From: an uncultured Lachnospiraceae bacterium
Lineage (GTDB): Bacteria > Bacillota > Clostridia > Lachnospirales > Lachnospiraceae
Assembly (NCBI GenBank): GCA_910586355.1
Contig: CAJUHJ010000006.1
Location: 66,617 to 130,616 of the forward strand
Length of the DNA stretch: 64,000 nt
Reading direction: 5' to 3'
Shown here: one piece after another, positions 1-9,135 of the stretch
How the letters are laid out: every line of letters starts with the position of its first letter
Position numbering within the stretch: the stretch's first letter is position 1
Position numbers and translations under genes: made by a program
Notes under the pieces: model-generated
Told to the model about the DNA's origin: nothing
Seen by the model: only the letters and a program-made list of their open reading frames with translations
Databases searched by the model: none

Positions 1-914
1 AATTCAAGGCAGGCCAGGGCAGTTATACGGCAGCAAGCTGGACAGCATTTGTAAACGCATATAATGCAGCTCGTTCCGGACTGGATTCTAAGGATAAGGC
101 TGCGCTGGAGAAGTTCAATAAGGCGTTGGTACAGGCGCAGAAAAATTTAATCACAACGGCAGAGCAGAAAGCGAAAGAGGCGCTGCAGCTAGCCCAAAAA
201 CAGTTGAATTCAGCATTAAGCGCTGCGGCGGTTAAAATAAAAGCAGGCAGAGGCAGTTATACGGCAAAAACATGGACAGCGTTTGTAAATGCATATAATG
301 CAGCAAATAAAGGAAAAAATTCTACAAATGCAGCAACATTAAATCAATTGAAAAATACTCTTGTAAAAGCACAGTCAGCTTTGCAAAAGGAAACTACACA
401 GCCTGTGGAAACATTGAAAGAGGGAACAACTGCAGACATTGACGGCGTCCGTTACACTGTAATTGATGCAGCGAATAAAAAAGCAGCAGCAAAGGGTATC
501 AAAAATACGCTTAAGACAGTGGAAATTCCAGCAACTGTTTCCATTAGCGGTGTAACCTGCACTGTTACAGAGATTAGTGCAAGCGCTTTTAAGAATTATA
601 AGAAACTAAAGACAGTTAAAATTGGTTCTAATGTAGAAAAGATTGGAAAATCAAGTTTCTCTGGCTGTAAAGTTTTGAAGACACTTACAATCGGTGAAAA
701 TGTGAAAAAAATCGATAAGCAAAGTTTTTATAATTGTAAGAAGTTGAACAAAATAACAATTAAGTCAACAAAAATTACCTCGATTGGAAGGAAAGCGTTT
801 AAAGGAACAACTTCAAAGGTAAAAGTTACATTATCTAAGAAGCAGAAGAAAAAATCGGCGCTGAAAAAGAAACTGCAAAACGCTGGAATTAGCAAGAAAG
901 CGAAAATCAAGTAA
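1..914 (+). CDS. Surface protein with FIVAR-like repeats and BspA-type LRRs (3' part)
   Basis: The reading frame is open from the window edge, so the start lies outside. The first about 100 codons hold two copies of a FIVAR-like unit (KAGQGSYTAASWTAFVNAYN and KAGRGSYTAKTWTAFVNAYN) joined by alanine/glutamine-rich helices. After a short linker the C-terminal half holds three or four BspA-type (LRR_5) repeats of the form KLKTVKIGSNVEKIGKSSF. The end is very lysine-rich. Such repeats are typical of secreted or wall-attached proteins of gut Clostridia that bind host or glycan ligands, but no ligand can be named here. No C-terminal sortase signal or anchor is visible, so attachment must be N-terminal or non-covalent. 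A strong terminator follows. Confidence 0.75.
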   Translation, partial: FKAGQGSYTAASWTAFVNAYNAARSGLDSKDKAALEKFNKALVQAQKNLITTAEQKAKEALQLAQKQLNSALSAAAVKIKAGRGSYTAKTWTAFVNAYNAANKGKNSTNAATLNQLKNTLVKAQSALQKETTQPVETLKEGTTADIDGVRYTVIDAANKKAAAKGIKNTLKTVEIPATVSISGVTCTVTEISASAFKNYKKLKTVKIGSNVEKIGKSSFSGCKVLKTLTIGENVKKIDKQSFYNCKKLNKITIKSTKITSIGRKAFKGTTSKVKVTLSKKQKKKSALKKKLQNAGISKKAKIK

Positions 915-934
915 TACAGATTTACTTAGCACAA

Positions 935-975
935 GAAAAGAGGCATACGCATGGTATGTCTCTTTTCTCTTTTAG
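935..975 (+). terminator. Intrinsic terminator after the LRR surface protein gene
   Basis: A 14-bp stem (935-948 with 954-967, one G-U pair) around a 5-nt loop is followed by TCTTTT. It separates the surface-protein gene from the amidase operon. Confidence 0.75.
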
Positions 976-983
976 AAAAATGT

Positions 984-1012
984 TTTTCATACAGTATAAT
1001 TTATGCTATACT
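984..1012 (+). promoter_or_regulatory. SigA-type promoter of the amidase operon
   Basis: TTTTCA (984-989), 17-nt spacer, TATACT (1007-1012). The expected start near 1019 leaves too short a leader for the TTG at 1026 and supports the ATG at 1050 as the gene start. Confidence 0.65.
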
Positions 1013-1049
1013 ATAAAATATTAATTTGATAAATGAAATAGAGAAGAAA

Positions 1050-1805
1050 ATGAGTGAAACAGAGAGCAAAAAACAATCAGAGTACGAAAGGCGTCAGGCG
1101 GCAAGACGTGCCTTAAAAAAGAAAAAATACAAAAGGCAGATGATTTTTAAGATAGTCGCTGCAGCTATTGTAATCATTATTTTAGGTGTTACGGTTAAAG
1201 AAGTGATACGTTTGGTAAACAGCAAAAAAGCAAAACCGGTTGTAAAAGAAACTGTTATACCAGAGAAAATTGTACAAACTCCGCCAGAATATGACGTACA
1301 ATTATTGAGCGTAAACGAATATTCAAGACCGGGTATTCCGTTGGAAAAAATCAATGGAATTGTGGTGCATTACACAGCGAACCCGGGTACGACAGCACAG
1401 CAGAACAGAGATTATTTTGAAGGATTAAGCATATCTGGAGAAACGTCTGTCAGCAGTCACTTTGTCGTTGGCATGGAAGGAGAGCTGATTCAGTGTATTC
1501 CCTGTAATGAAATTGCATATGCGTCAAATGAAAGAAATGCGGATACGGTATCAATTGAATGTTGTATTCCAGACGAGACGGGTAAATTTTCGGATGCGAC
1601 GTATCAAACGCTGATACATCTGCTGGCGTGGTTGGTGGGCAGGTATCATTTAGAAACAGACGACGTCATCCGCCACTATGACGTTACAGGCAAAAATTGT
1701 CCCAAATATTATGTGGAAAATGAATCTGCATGGCAGTCCTTAAAAGCAGACGTTACAAATTATATTGAAAGTTATGGAACAATCGAAGCGGAAACAGAGG
1801 AGTAA
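1050..1805 (+). CDS. Membrane-anchored N-acetylmuramoyl-L-alanine amidase (Amidase_2/PGRP fold)
   Basis: 251 residues. A charged cytoplasmic N-terminus (about 1-31) is followed by one membrane segment (about 32-49) and an extracellular Amidase_2 domain (about 85-245). The expected zinc ligands are visible: His107 in VVHYTANPG, His209 in IRHYDVTGKNCPK and Cys217 in the same motif. The family cleaves the bond between MurNAc and the stem peptide, so the protein most likely trims peptidoglycan at the membrane face. Start: ATG 1050 follows GAGAAG at 1041, though spacing is short; an in-frame TTG at 1026 lies almost on the predicted transcription start. It is the first gene of a tightly spaced run (4 nt to the next gene). 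Confidence 0.85.
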   Translation: MSETESKKQSEYERRQAARRALKKKKYKRQMIFKIVAAAIVIIILGVTVKEVIRLVNSKKAKPVVKETVIPEKIVQTPPEYDVQLLSVNEYSRPGIPLEKINGIVVHYTANPGTTAQQNRDYFEGLSISGETSVSSHFVVGMEGELIQCIPCNEIAYASNERNADTVSIECCIPDETGKFSDATYQTLIHLLAWLVGRYHLETDDVIRHYDVTGKNCPKYYVENESAWQSLKADVTNYIESYGTIEAETEE

Positions 1806-1809
1806 ATGA

Positions 1810-3312
1810 ATGATAGAAGAACTTTTTCATCAATTGGAATGTCAGGAAGAAATACGCAGGACGCTTAGCGAGATTCGGGCGGCTGTTAAAGAAGAGAAAG
1901 AGTATCAAAAGGCATTGGAAATTGTAGGGGATGGAGTTGTTTTAGAGGGATATTTATTACATGAAGATGCAAAGGTGCGGAAAAATGCAGCGGCTTTGAT
2001 TGGAGATTTGGCGCTCGAAAATGCGTCGGCGGCATTATATAAAGCATATCAGTCAGAAAAAACATTGTTTGTCAGAAGCGCCATTCTTGAGGCAATAGAG
2101 AAAACAAATCCTTATCCGTATCTGGGAGAACTATCGATGCGGTATGAATTCTTGTGCAGCAGTGAGCCAAAAGAAGAAGAAAAGAAACATATCAGAGAAG
2201 AACTGCGGGTATTGGGCCGGATTTTAAGAAAAGAGGGGGAAGAAAAACGACATACGTTTATGGGTTGGAACCAGCGGAACACGATACTTTTGACGACGTA
2301 TCCCAAATATGCAAAACAAACATCAGAGAAATTTTCGGCGTACCGCAAAGGGCTGACTTCTCTTGGTGTACAGGCAGTTGTGGATAATCTATTGAAAATT
2401 ATAGAAATCCGTACATTTCGTGAATTGCTGTTTCCGATTGCTTTAAAGAGAGAGGTTGCGTTTGAAGATGGTCCGGAGTGTTTTGCAAAAGCATTAGCAG
2501 AATCGAAACTGCTTGTGCTGCTGGAACGAAATCATAAAGAAGCGCCTCCGTTTTATTTTCGAATGGACGTTAAGGGCAGGAAGTCGCTCGCAGAGCGTTC
2601 CCGCTATTTGAAACGTGCAGCTGCAGTCATTGAAGAAATGACAGAACGAAAACTGATAAATGCGCCGGAGGAATATGAATTTGAAGTCAGACTGTATTTT
2701 AATCAGTCAGGAAAGATACGAGTGTTTTTAAAAATGAACACAATACCAATGGAGCGGTTTTCATACCGCAGGCAGACAATCGCGGCTTCCATTCATCCTT
2801 CTTTAGCTGCCCTGTTAGTTGATCTTGCGAAACCGTATTTAAAAAAGCACGCCCGGATTTTAGATCCCTGCTGTGGGGTGGGGACAATGTTAATCGAACG
2901 GCATAAAGTTGTTCCGGCAAGAGAAATATATGCGATTGATATTTTCGGGGAGGCGACAGAAAAAGCGAGGTATAACGTTAAAAAAGCGGGAATCAGGATG
3001 AATGTGATTCAGAAGGATTTTTTTGAGTTTACCCATGGTAATTTATTTGATGAAATTATTTCGAATATGCCGCTTAGGGGAAAGCGCAGTAAAGAGGAAC
3101 AGGATCTGTTTTACCAGAAGTTTTTTGATAAATCAGAAGGGCTTTTGGTAGAAGATGGAATTATGGTTTTATATTCAAATGAAAATGGATTTATCAAAAA
3201 ACAGCTGAGATTACATCCATGCTTTCAATTATATCGGGAATATGTTATGTTAGAAAAGGAAGGGTTTACTCTTTATATCATAGGAAGAAAAAGAAATAGG
3301 GATTTAGAATGA
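1810..3312 (+). CDS. HEAT-repeat/SAM-dependent methyltransferase fusion (UPF0020/Trm14-like)
   Basis: 500 residues. The first about 120 residues look like HEAT-type helical repeats (LEGYLLHEDAKVRKNAAALI). The C-terminal about 180 residues are a class I SAM methyltransferase: motif I ILDPCCGVGTMLIE (about 353-366), acidic ribose-binding AIDIFGEA, and a catalytic-loop-like SNMPLRG in place of the usual (N/D)PP(Y/F). The layout recalls the UPF0020/Trm11/Trm14 families that methylate guanosine N2 in tRNA or rRNA; the substrate here is inferred only. It overlaps the next gene, a ribosomal GTPase, by ATGA (3309-3312), which points to translational coupling and fits an RNA target. The changed NPPY motif makes the exact reaction uncertain. 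Confidence 0.65.
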   Translation: MIEELFHQLECQEEIRRTLSEIRAAVKEEKEYQKALEIVGDGVVLEGYLLHEDAKVRKNAAALIGDLALENASAALYKAYQSEKTLFVRSAILEAIEKTNPYPYLGELSMRYEFLCSSEPKEEEKKHIREELRVLGRILRKEGEEKRHTFMGWNQRNTILLTTYPKYAKQTSEKFSAYRKGLTSLGVQAVVDNLLKIIEIRTFRELLFPIALKREVAFEDGPECFAKALAESKLLVLLERNHKEAPPFYFRMDVKGRKSLAERSRYLKRAAAVIEEMTERKLINAPEEYEFEVRLYFNQSGKIRVFLKMNTIPMERFSYRRQTIAASIHPSLAALLVDLAKPYLKKHARILDPCCGVGTMLIERHKVVPAREIYAIDIFGEATEKARYNVKKAGIRMNVIQKDFFEFTHGNLFDEIISNMPLRGKRSKEEQDLFYQKFFDKSEGLLVEDGIMVLYSNENGFIKKQLRLHPCFQLYREYVMLEKEGFTLYIIGRKRNRDLE

Positions 3313-5984
3313 AACATATTGTAGTTGGAATCCTGGCTCATGTAGATGCTGGCAAAACGACGCTTTCCGAAGCGCTTTTATATGCAGGAGGCAGGATTAA
3401 AAAGATGGGTCGTGTAGACAAACAAAATTCATATTTAGATACAGATGTCTATGAGCGCGAGAGAGGTATTACAATTTTTTCCAAACAGGCGGTTTTGAAA
3501 TTGGAGGGAGTCACTATCACGCTTTTGGATACGCCGGGGCATGTGGATTTTTCAGCAGAGATGGAACGTTCGCTTCAGGTGTTAGACTATGCCATTCTTG
3601 TGATTAGCGGGGCAGACGGCGTGCAGGGGCATACGAAAACACTTTGGAATCTGTTATTGGAATATCAGATTCCGGTTTTTTTGTTTGTGAATAAAATGGA
3701 CCAGCAAGGAACGAATGAAAAAAAACTGTTAGAAGAACTGCGGCAGCAGTTGTCAGACAATTGTATTTCTTTTGAACAAACGAAGGAAGAAGATTTTTGG
3801 GAAGAAGCTGCTATGTGCAGCGAAGAAGCATTGGAACTTTTTTTGGAAACGGGACAGTTAAATCATGAGATAATTTGTCAATTGATTGCAGAACGAAAAT
3901 TGTTTCCATGCTATTTTGGCTCTGCATTAAAAAATACAGGCGTAAAGGAATTTTTTGAAGGAGTCTTCAAGTACACAAAACAGAGGGGTTATCCAAAAGA
4001 ATTTGGGGCAAAAGTATTTAAAATTACAAGAGACGAATCGGGGCTGCGCCTGACCCATTTAAAAGTAACTGGAGGAAGTTTAAAAGTTCGGACGCTGTTA
4101 AATGATACCGAAAAAGGCTGGGAAGAGAAGGTTCATCAGATACGGATTTATTCCGGTGAAAAGTACGAAACGGTCGACGAAGCGGCAGCGGGGGAACTTT
4201 GTGCAGTTACAGGACTTAGTAAAACGTATGCGGGAGAGGGGCTTGGAATAGAAACCTCTTCTAAAAATCCGAAATTAAATCCGGTGCTGACGTATCAGGT
4301 TTTGCTGCAAAAAGGGTGCGATGCATTAAGTCTTCTCCCTAAGCTGCGCCAGTTAGAGGAAGAAGACCCTAAGCTGCATATTATCTGGAATGAAAAACAT
4401 CAGGAAATTTTAATCCGGGTTATGGGAGAGGTGCAGACAGAAATTCTAAAAAGGCAGGCATTTGACAGGTTTGGAGTGGAAATCGGTTTTGATGCGGGGC
4501 ATATTCTTTATAAGGAGACAATTGCCGCCCCGGTGGAAGGCGTGGGACATTTCGAGCCGCTGCGCCATTATGCTGAAGTGCATTTTTTGATGGAACCGTT
4601 AGAGCGGGGAAGCGGCCTGCAGTTTGAATCAAATTGCAGTGAAGATGTTTTAAGTAAGAATTGGCAGCGTTTGATTTTGACGCATTTGAAAGAAAAAGAA
4701 CATCTTGGAGTGCTGACGGGCTCTGCCATTACGGATATGAAAATTACGCTGGCGGCAGGAAAGGCGCATCAGAAACATACAGAAGGCGGCGATTTCCGTC
4801 AGGCTGTGTACCGGGCGGTCCGGCAGGGATTAAAGCAGGCCGAATCAATCTTGTTAGAGCCCTATTATGAGTACCGGCTGGAAGTGCCGGAACAATTTGT
4901 CGGCAGGGCGATGACAGATCTGAAAATGCGCCATGCAGATATGGAGGGGCCAAAGCTTAGCGAAGGAGCTGCAGTCCTAACTGGAAGGGCGCCTGTTTCA
5001 TCTTTACAGGAGTATGTAAAAGATGTGACAGCTTATACAAAAGGAATGGGAAAATTATTTTTAAGTTATGGCGGATATGATATATGCGTCAATGCGCAGG
5101 AAGTAATAGAACGCATTGGATATGATGCGGAGGCAGATTTGGAAAATCCGTCGTCGTCTGTATTTTGCAGCCATGGTTCCGGTTTTTTAGTGGAATGGGA
5201 CCGGGTTCCGGAATTTATGCACTTAGAAAGTATTCTCCCTGAAAGAAAGAGAGAAGATGCGCAGTCGTCAGAGGTGGTCGCGCAGAGTTTTCAAGAACCT
5301 GTGTGGATGGATACAGAAGAAGTAGACGCGATTCTGGCAAAGACATTTCATGCAAACAAACGGAGGAAAGATGTTCCCCAAAAAGGATATTATACGAAAA
5401 AACGCGTGGTATCTTCTGAAACAGACGTACCAAAGTACCGCAGAAAAAAGAAGGAGGAAACAAGGGAAGAATATTTGCTGGTAGATGGATATAATATGAT
5501 ATATGCGTGGGAAGAACTGCGTGAACTTTCGAAAGAAAATATGGATGGGGCAAGAGGGCAGCTTCTCGATTTACTTTGTAATTATCAGGGAATGAAACAA
5601 TGCCAGGTCATTGTTGTCTTTGACGCATACCGGATAAAAGGCCGTCAGACAGAATTTTATGATTACCATAATATTCATGTGGTATATACAAAAGAAGCTG
5701 AGACTGCAGATGCGTATATTGAAAAGTTTGCCCATATAAATGGGAAAAAGTACCATATAACAGTAGCAACATCAGACGGATTAGAGCAAATAATTATACG
5801 CGGTGCAGGCTGTATGTTGTTATCCGCCAAGGATTTGTTTGAGGATATGCAGAGTTTAGTGAGGACAGCCATAGACGCGGCGGCGTCTGTGCAGAAGGGA
5901 CGCAGTTATTTGCTGGATACAATATCAGAAGAAGTATCCGGCCAAATAAAAGAGTCTCTAAAAGAAAGGAAGGAAACAACATGA
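3309..5984 (+). CDS. TetM/EF-G-like ribosomal GTPase fused to a YacP/Rae1-type NYN nuclease domain
   Basis: 891 residues. Residues 1-about 650 follow the ribosomal-protection (TetM/TetO, EF-G paralogue) plan: P-loop AHVDAGKT (10-17), switch ERERGITI (49-56), DTPGH (74-78), NKMD (128-131), then EF-G domains II-V. After a charged linker (about 680-715), residues about 719-880 form a YacP-type NYN/PIN domain with LVDGYNMIYAW, VVFDAYR, ETADAYIEKF and ATSDGLEQ, placing the conserved aspartates of this nuclease fold. B. subtilis YacP (Rae1) is known to cut mRNA in the ribosomal A site, so the fusion suggests a factor that enters the A site and cuts or clears the mRNA. Tetracycline resistance cannot be claimed. 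It overlaps both neighbours by ATGA. Confidence 0.82.
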   Translation: MKHIVVGILAHVDAGKTTLSEALLYAGGRIKKMGRVDKQNSYLDTDVYERERGITIFSKQAVLKLEGVTITLLDTPGHVDFSAEMERSLQVLDYAILVISGADGVQGHTKTLWNLLLEYQIPVFLFVNKMDQQGTNEKKLLEELRQQLSDNCISFEQTKEEDFWEEAAMCSEEALELFLETGQLNHEIICQLIAERKLFPCYFGSALKNTGVKEFFEGVFKYTKQRGYPKEFGAKVFKITRDESGLRLTHLKVTGGSLKVRTLLNDTEKGWEEKVHQIRIYSGEKYETVDEAAAGELCAVTGLSKTYAGEGLGIETSSKNPKLNPVLTYQVLLQKGCDALSLLPKLRQLEEEDPKLHIIWNEKHQEILIRVMGEVQTEILKRQAFDRFGVEIGFDAGHILYKETIAAPVEGVGHFEPLRHYAEVHFLMEPLERGSGLQFESNCSEDVLSKNWQRLILTHLKEKEHLGVLTGSAITDMKITLAAGKAHQKHTEGGDFRQAVYRAVRQGLKQAESILLEPYYEYRLEVPEQFVGRAMTDLKMRHADMEGPKLSEGAAVLTGRAPVSSLQEYVKDVTAYTKGMGKLFLSYGGYDICVNAQEVIERIGYDAEADLENPSSSVFCSHGSGFLVEWDRVPEFMHLESILPERKREDAQSSEVVAQSFQEPVWMDTEEVDAILAKTFHANKRRKDVPQKGYYTKKRVVSSETDVPKYRRKKKEETREEYLLVDGYNMIYAWEELRELSKENMDGARGQLLDLLCNYQGMKQCQVIVVFDAYRIKGRQTEFYDYHNIHVVYTKEAETADAYIEKFAHINGKKYHITVATSDGLEQIIIRGAGCMLLSAKDLFEDMQSLVRTAIDAAASVQKGRSYLLDTISEEVSGQIKESLKERKETT

Positions 5985-7621
5985 AAAAAGTATCAAAAAC
6001 AATAACGCTTATTTTAGTGTTAGCAGCAGCTTTTGGAATTTATTATTATGTCACAATTCCAGCAATTAATATCCATTCTGTTGGATTTTGGCAATGCCTT
6101 TTATTCGCAGTTGCAATTTTAAATGTCATTTATGTGTTTCTAAAAGCAAAACAATATTCTAAAACACACGGAGCAGCGCCGTTTTCGAAAGATTTGTTTG
6201 GAACTTTAAAACTGGCAAAGGCAGGAATTGGAATATTTGTGCTGATACTTCTTGTATTTTTGATTGGAGCAGTGCTTTCATCTCCAATCGTAAATGCGAA
6301 TAAGTATCAGAAACTTTTGACCGTGGAAAATAGTGACTTTTCAGAAGATATAAAAGAAGTCAGCTATCGTACAATTCCGCTATTGGATAAAAATTCTGCC
6401 GAGCTTTTGGGAAACAGAAAAATGGGCAGCATGGTAGATATGGTTTCTCAGTTTGAAGTGAGCAGCGAATATACACAGATTAATTATCAGGATACTCCGG
6501 TGCGCGTTGCGCCGCTTGTATATGCCAGTCCGATCAAATGGCTGACAAACCAAAAGCAGGGGATTCCGGCATATATCCGTATTGATATGGCGACCCAGAA
6601 TACAGAATGTGTCAAATTAAGCGAAGGCATCCATTATTCAAAATCAGAATATTTTAACCGGAACATTTACAGGCATTTGCGGTTTCAGTATCCGACGTAT
6701 ATTTTTGACGATCAGATTTTCTTTGAAATCAATGATGAGGGAACGCCATATTGGGTTTGTCCAGTGAAAGAGTTTACAATTGGACTTTTTGGAGGCCAGA
6801 CCGTAGGAAAAGCAGTACTTTGTAATGCGATTACCGGAGAATGTGAAGAATATGATATAAAAGATGTGCCAAATTGGGTAGATAAAGTGTTTTCGGCAGA
6901 GCTTTTGACGGGGCTTTATAATTATCATGGAACTTTAAAACATGGATATTTTAATAGTATTTTGGGGCAGAAAGACTGTCTTCAAACGACAAACGGCTAT
7001 AATTATATTGCGCTGGAGGACGACGTTTGGGTATATACCGGCGTTACTTCCGTCAGTGGAGATCAGTCAAACGTCGGATTTGTACTGATGAATCAAAGGA
7101 CGATGGAGACGAAGTTTTATACAATTGAAGGCGCGATTGAAGATTCGGCAATGTCTTCCGCAGAAGGACAGGTACAAAATCTGGGCTATCGAGCAACATT
7201 TCCGCTTTTGCTCAATATTTCCGGTGAACCGACGTATTTTATGGCGTTAAAAGACGGAGCCGGATTGGTAAAAAAATATGCCATGGTGAATGTACAGAAA
7301 TATCAATGGGTAGCTATTGGCGATACAGTGCAGGAATGTGAAAAAGAATATGTGAAACTTTTAACGACAAATGGAATTACAAAAGGTGAAACAGCCGGAG
7401 TATTTGAGCAGGCAAAAGGAAAAATCGCTTCCATTGCTCCAGTTGTAATAGAGGGAACGACGCATTATTATATCTGTCTTGAAAAATCAGACGAGATTTT
7501 TGATGTAAATCTGTCGGATACCACATTAGTAGAAGTAGTAAAATATGCAGTCGGGGATATGATTTCGTTGGAGTATGAGGTGGCGGAAAGCGGGCTTTGT
7601 ACTGTGTTATCATTGCAGTAA
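5981..7621 (+). CDS. Membrane protein of unknown function with large extracytoplasmic domain
   Basis: 546 residues; family not recognised. Three hydrophobic segments are visible near the N-terminus (about 7-26, 36-54 and 82-103), followed by about 440 mostly hydrophilic residues with alternating beta-like stretches (for example YIALEDDVWVYTGVTSVSGD), likely outside the membrane. No catalytic motif is evident. The gene starts inside the stop of the GTPase-nuclease gene (ATGA, 5981-5984), so it is translated with it. A sensory, binding or protein-scaffold role is possible, but sequence alone does not show it. Only the topology is supported. Confidence 0.7.
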   Translation: MKKVSKTITLILVLAAAFGIYYYVTIPAINIHSVGFWQCLLFAVAILNVIYVFLKAKQYSKTHGAAPFSKDLFGTLKLAKAGIGIFVLILLVFLIGAVLSSPIVNANKYQKLLTVENSDFSEDIKEVSYRTIPLLDKNSAELLGNRKMGSMVDMVSQFEVSSEYTQINYQDTPVRVAPLVYASPIKWLTNQKQGIPAYIRIDMATQNTECVKLSEGIHYSKSEYFNRNIYRHLRFQYPTYIFDDQIFFEINDEGTPYWVCPVKEFTIGLFGGQTVGKAVLCNAITGECEEYDIKDVPNWVDKVFSAELLTGLYNYHGTLKHGYFNSILGQKDCLQTTNGYNYIALEDDVWVYTGVTSVSGDQSNVGFVLMNQRTMETKFYTIEGAIEDSAMSSAEGQVQNLGYRATFPLLLNISGEPTYFMALKDGAGLVKKYAMVNVQKYQWVAIGDTVQECEKEYVKLLTTNGITKGETAGVFEQAKGKIASIAPVVIEGTTHYYICLEKSDEIFDVNLSDTTLVEVVKYAVGDMISLEYEVAESGLCTVLSLQ

Positions 7622-7692
7622 GATTACCCCAAGGTATATTTTTCGGGTTTTTGGTGAATACTAGATGTAAATTTGAGAAAAAGGAGTCTGGT

Positions 7693-9054
7693 ATGAGAGC
7701 AAATCTGGAAATTATAAAAGTGTGCGGCAGAGAAATTATGGATTCGAGGGGGAATCCAACCGTGGAAGCGGAGGTAGTTGTCAAAAATCATGCGACGAAA
7801 CGAATTTCGGAAGGGCGGGCGGCTGTTCCTTCCGGGGCATCCACAGGGCAGTTTGAAGCGGTTGAGCTGCGCGACGGAGAGAAACGTTATGGAGGAGCCG
7901 GAGTTAAAAAAGCAGTTTCTCATATAAATCAAAAAATAGCGAAAGAGCTTATAGGAGAAAATGCGCTCAATCAGAAAAAAATAGATGCAAAACTTATCGA
8001 ACTGGACGGTACGCCAAATAAAAAGCGTCTGGGCGCAAATGCAACGCTGGGCGTATCAATTGCAACGGCAAAAGCAGCTGCAAATGCACTGAATCTGCCG
8101 CTGTACCAATATTTAGGCGGGGTCAATGCGCATGTGCTTCCGGTTCCTATGATGAATATTTTAAACGGCGGCAAACATGCGAAAAATACAGTAGATTTTC
8201 AGGAATTTATGATTATGCCCATAGGCGCAAAATGTTTTCAGGAAGCGCTTTGCATGGGAGCAGAAGTTTATCATTCTTTAAAAAAGATTTTAGCACAGGA
8301 TGGAAAATCAACGGCAGTCGGGGATGAAGGCGGTTTTGCCCCGGATTTAAAAGATGCGTTTGAAGTTTTGGATTATCTTTCAAAGGCTGTGCAGGCGGCC
8401 GGATATGAGTGTGGCAAGGACATTGTATTTGCTATGGATGCTGCTGCGTCAGAGTTATATGATGAAAAATCAGGAATGTATTATTTTGAAGGGGAAACTG
8501 AAATTTTAAAGAAAGAACAGCCGGGTACGAATGTGGAAGCTATTATGCGTACAACGGAGGAAATGATTCTTTTGTATCAAGAACTTTGCAGTAAATATCC
8601 GCTGTTTTCGATTGAAGACGGTCTAAATGAAGAGGATTGGGCAGGCTTTAAATTGTTCACAGAGCGGCTGGGGTCTAAAGTGCAGCTTGTAGGAGATGAT
8701 TTATTTGTTACAAATACTTCGCGTCTGAAAAAAGGCATTGCGTCGGGATGTGCGAATTCGATTCTAATAAAATTAAATCAGATTGGAACGATTTCTGAGA
8801 CCATGGAAGCAATTGAGACGGCGCATAGAGCCGGATATACGGCAGTCGTTTCCCATCGGTCAGGAGAAACAGAAGACACGACAATTGCAGATTTGGCAGT
8901 TGCCTTAAACTGTGGACAGATTAAAACTGGCGCGCCGTGCAGGACAGACAGAGTTGCAAAATACAATCAGCTTCTTAGGATTGAAGAATTACTTATGGAG
9001 ACGGCAGCATATCCAAAAGACGCCTGTTTTCTGTTCCTGAGAAATAAAAAATAA
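7693..9054 (+). CDS. eno: Enolase, divergent form
   Basis: 453 residues, normal to slightly long for enolase (2-phosphoglycerate to phosphoenolpyruvate, glycolysis, cytosol). All hallmarks are present: MDSRGNPTVEAEV at the N-terminus, FQEFMIMP, GDEGGFAP, metal ligands in FAMDAAASE, SIEDGL and VGDDLF, catalytic lysine in SILIKLNQIGT, and SHRSGETEDTTIADLAVAL. Two signatures differ from the usual enzyme: NGGKHAKNTVDF where most have NGG-HADN-VD(F/I), and KTGAPCRTDR where most have G(S/A)(L/P)SRT(D/E)R. It may be a second paralogue beside a canonical enolase elsewhere. Start ATG 7693 follows AAGGAG (7681-7686); earlier in-frame codons overlap the upstream gene. Confidence 0.93.
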   Translation: MRANLEIIKVCGREIMDSRGNPTVEAEVVVKNHATKRISEGRAAVPSGASTGQFEAVELRDGEKRYGGAGVKKAVSHINQKIAKELIGENALNQKKIDAKLIELDGTPNKKRLGANATLGVSIATAKAAANALNLPLYQYLGGVNAHVLPVPMMNILNGGKHAKNTVDFQEFMIMPIGAKCFQEALCMGAEVYHSLKKILAQDGKSTAVGDEGGFAPDLKDAFEVLDYLSKAVQAAGYECGKDIVFAMDAAASELYDEKSGMYYFEGETEILKKEQPGTNVEAIMRTTEEMILLYQELCSKYPLFSIEDGLNEEDWAGFKLFTERLGSKVQLVGDDLFVTNTSRLKKGIASGCANSILIKLNQIGTISETMEAIETAHRAGYTAVVSHRSGETEDTTIADLAVALNCGQIKTGAPCRTDRVAKYNQLLRIEELLMETAAYPKDACFLFLRNKK

Positions 9055-9055
9055 C

Positions 9056-9084
9056 TTGAAAAAAGGTCAGGCATATGATATACT
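9056..9084 (+). promoter_or_regulatory. SigA-type promoter of secG
   Basis: TTGAAA (9056-9061), 17-nt spacer, TATACT (9079-9084), placed 51 nt before the secG start. Confidence 0.75.
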
Positions 9085-9135
9085 AAAAAAAATTATGAGA
9101 ACTGATGAAGAAACAAATCGTAGGAGGTAATACCC

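Noticed and set aside
3309..5984. Tetracycline resistance gene tet(M)
   Set aside because: The GTPase is only a paralogue, with a nuclease fusion and housekeeping-like context; resistance cannot be inferred.
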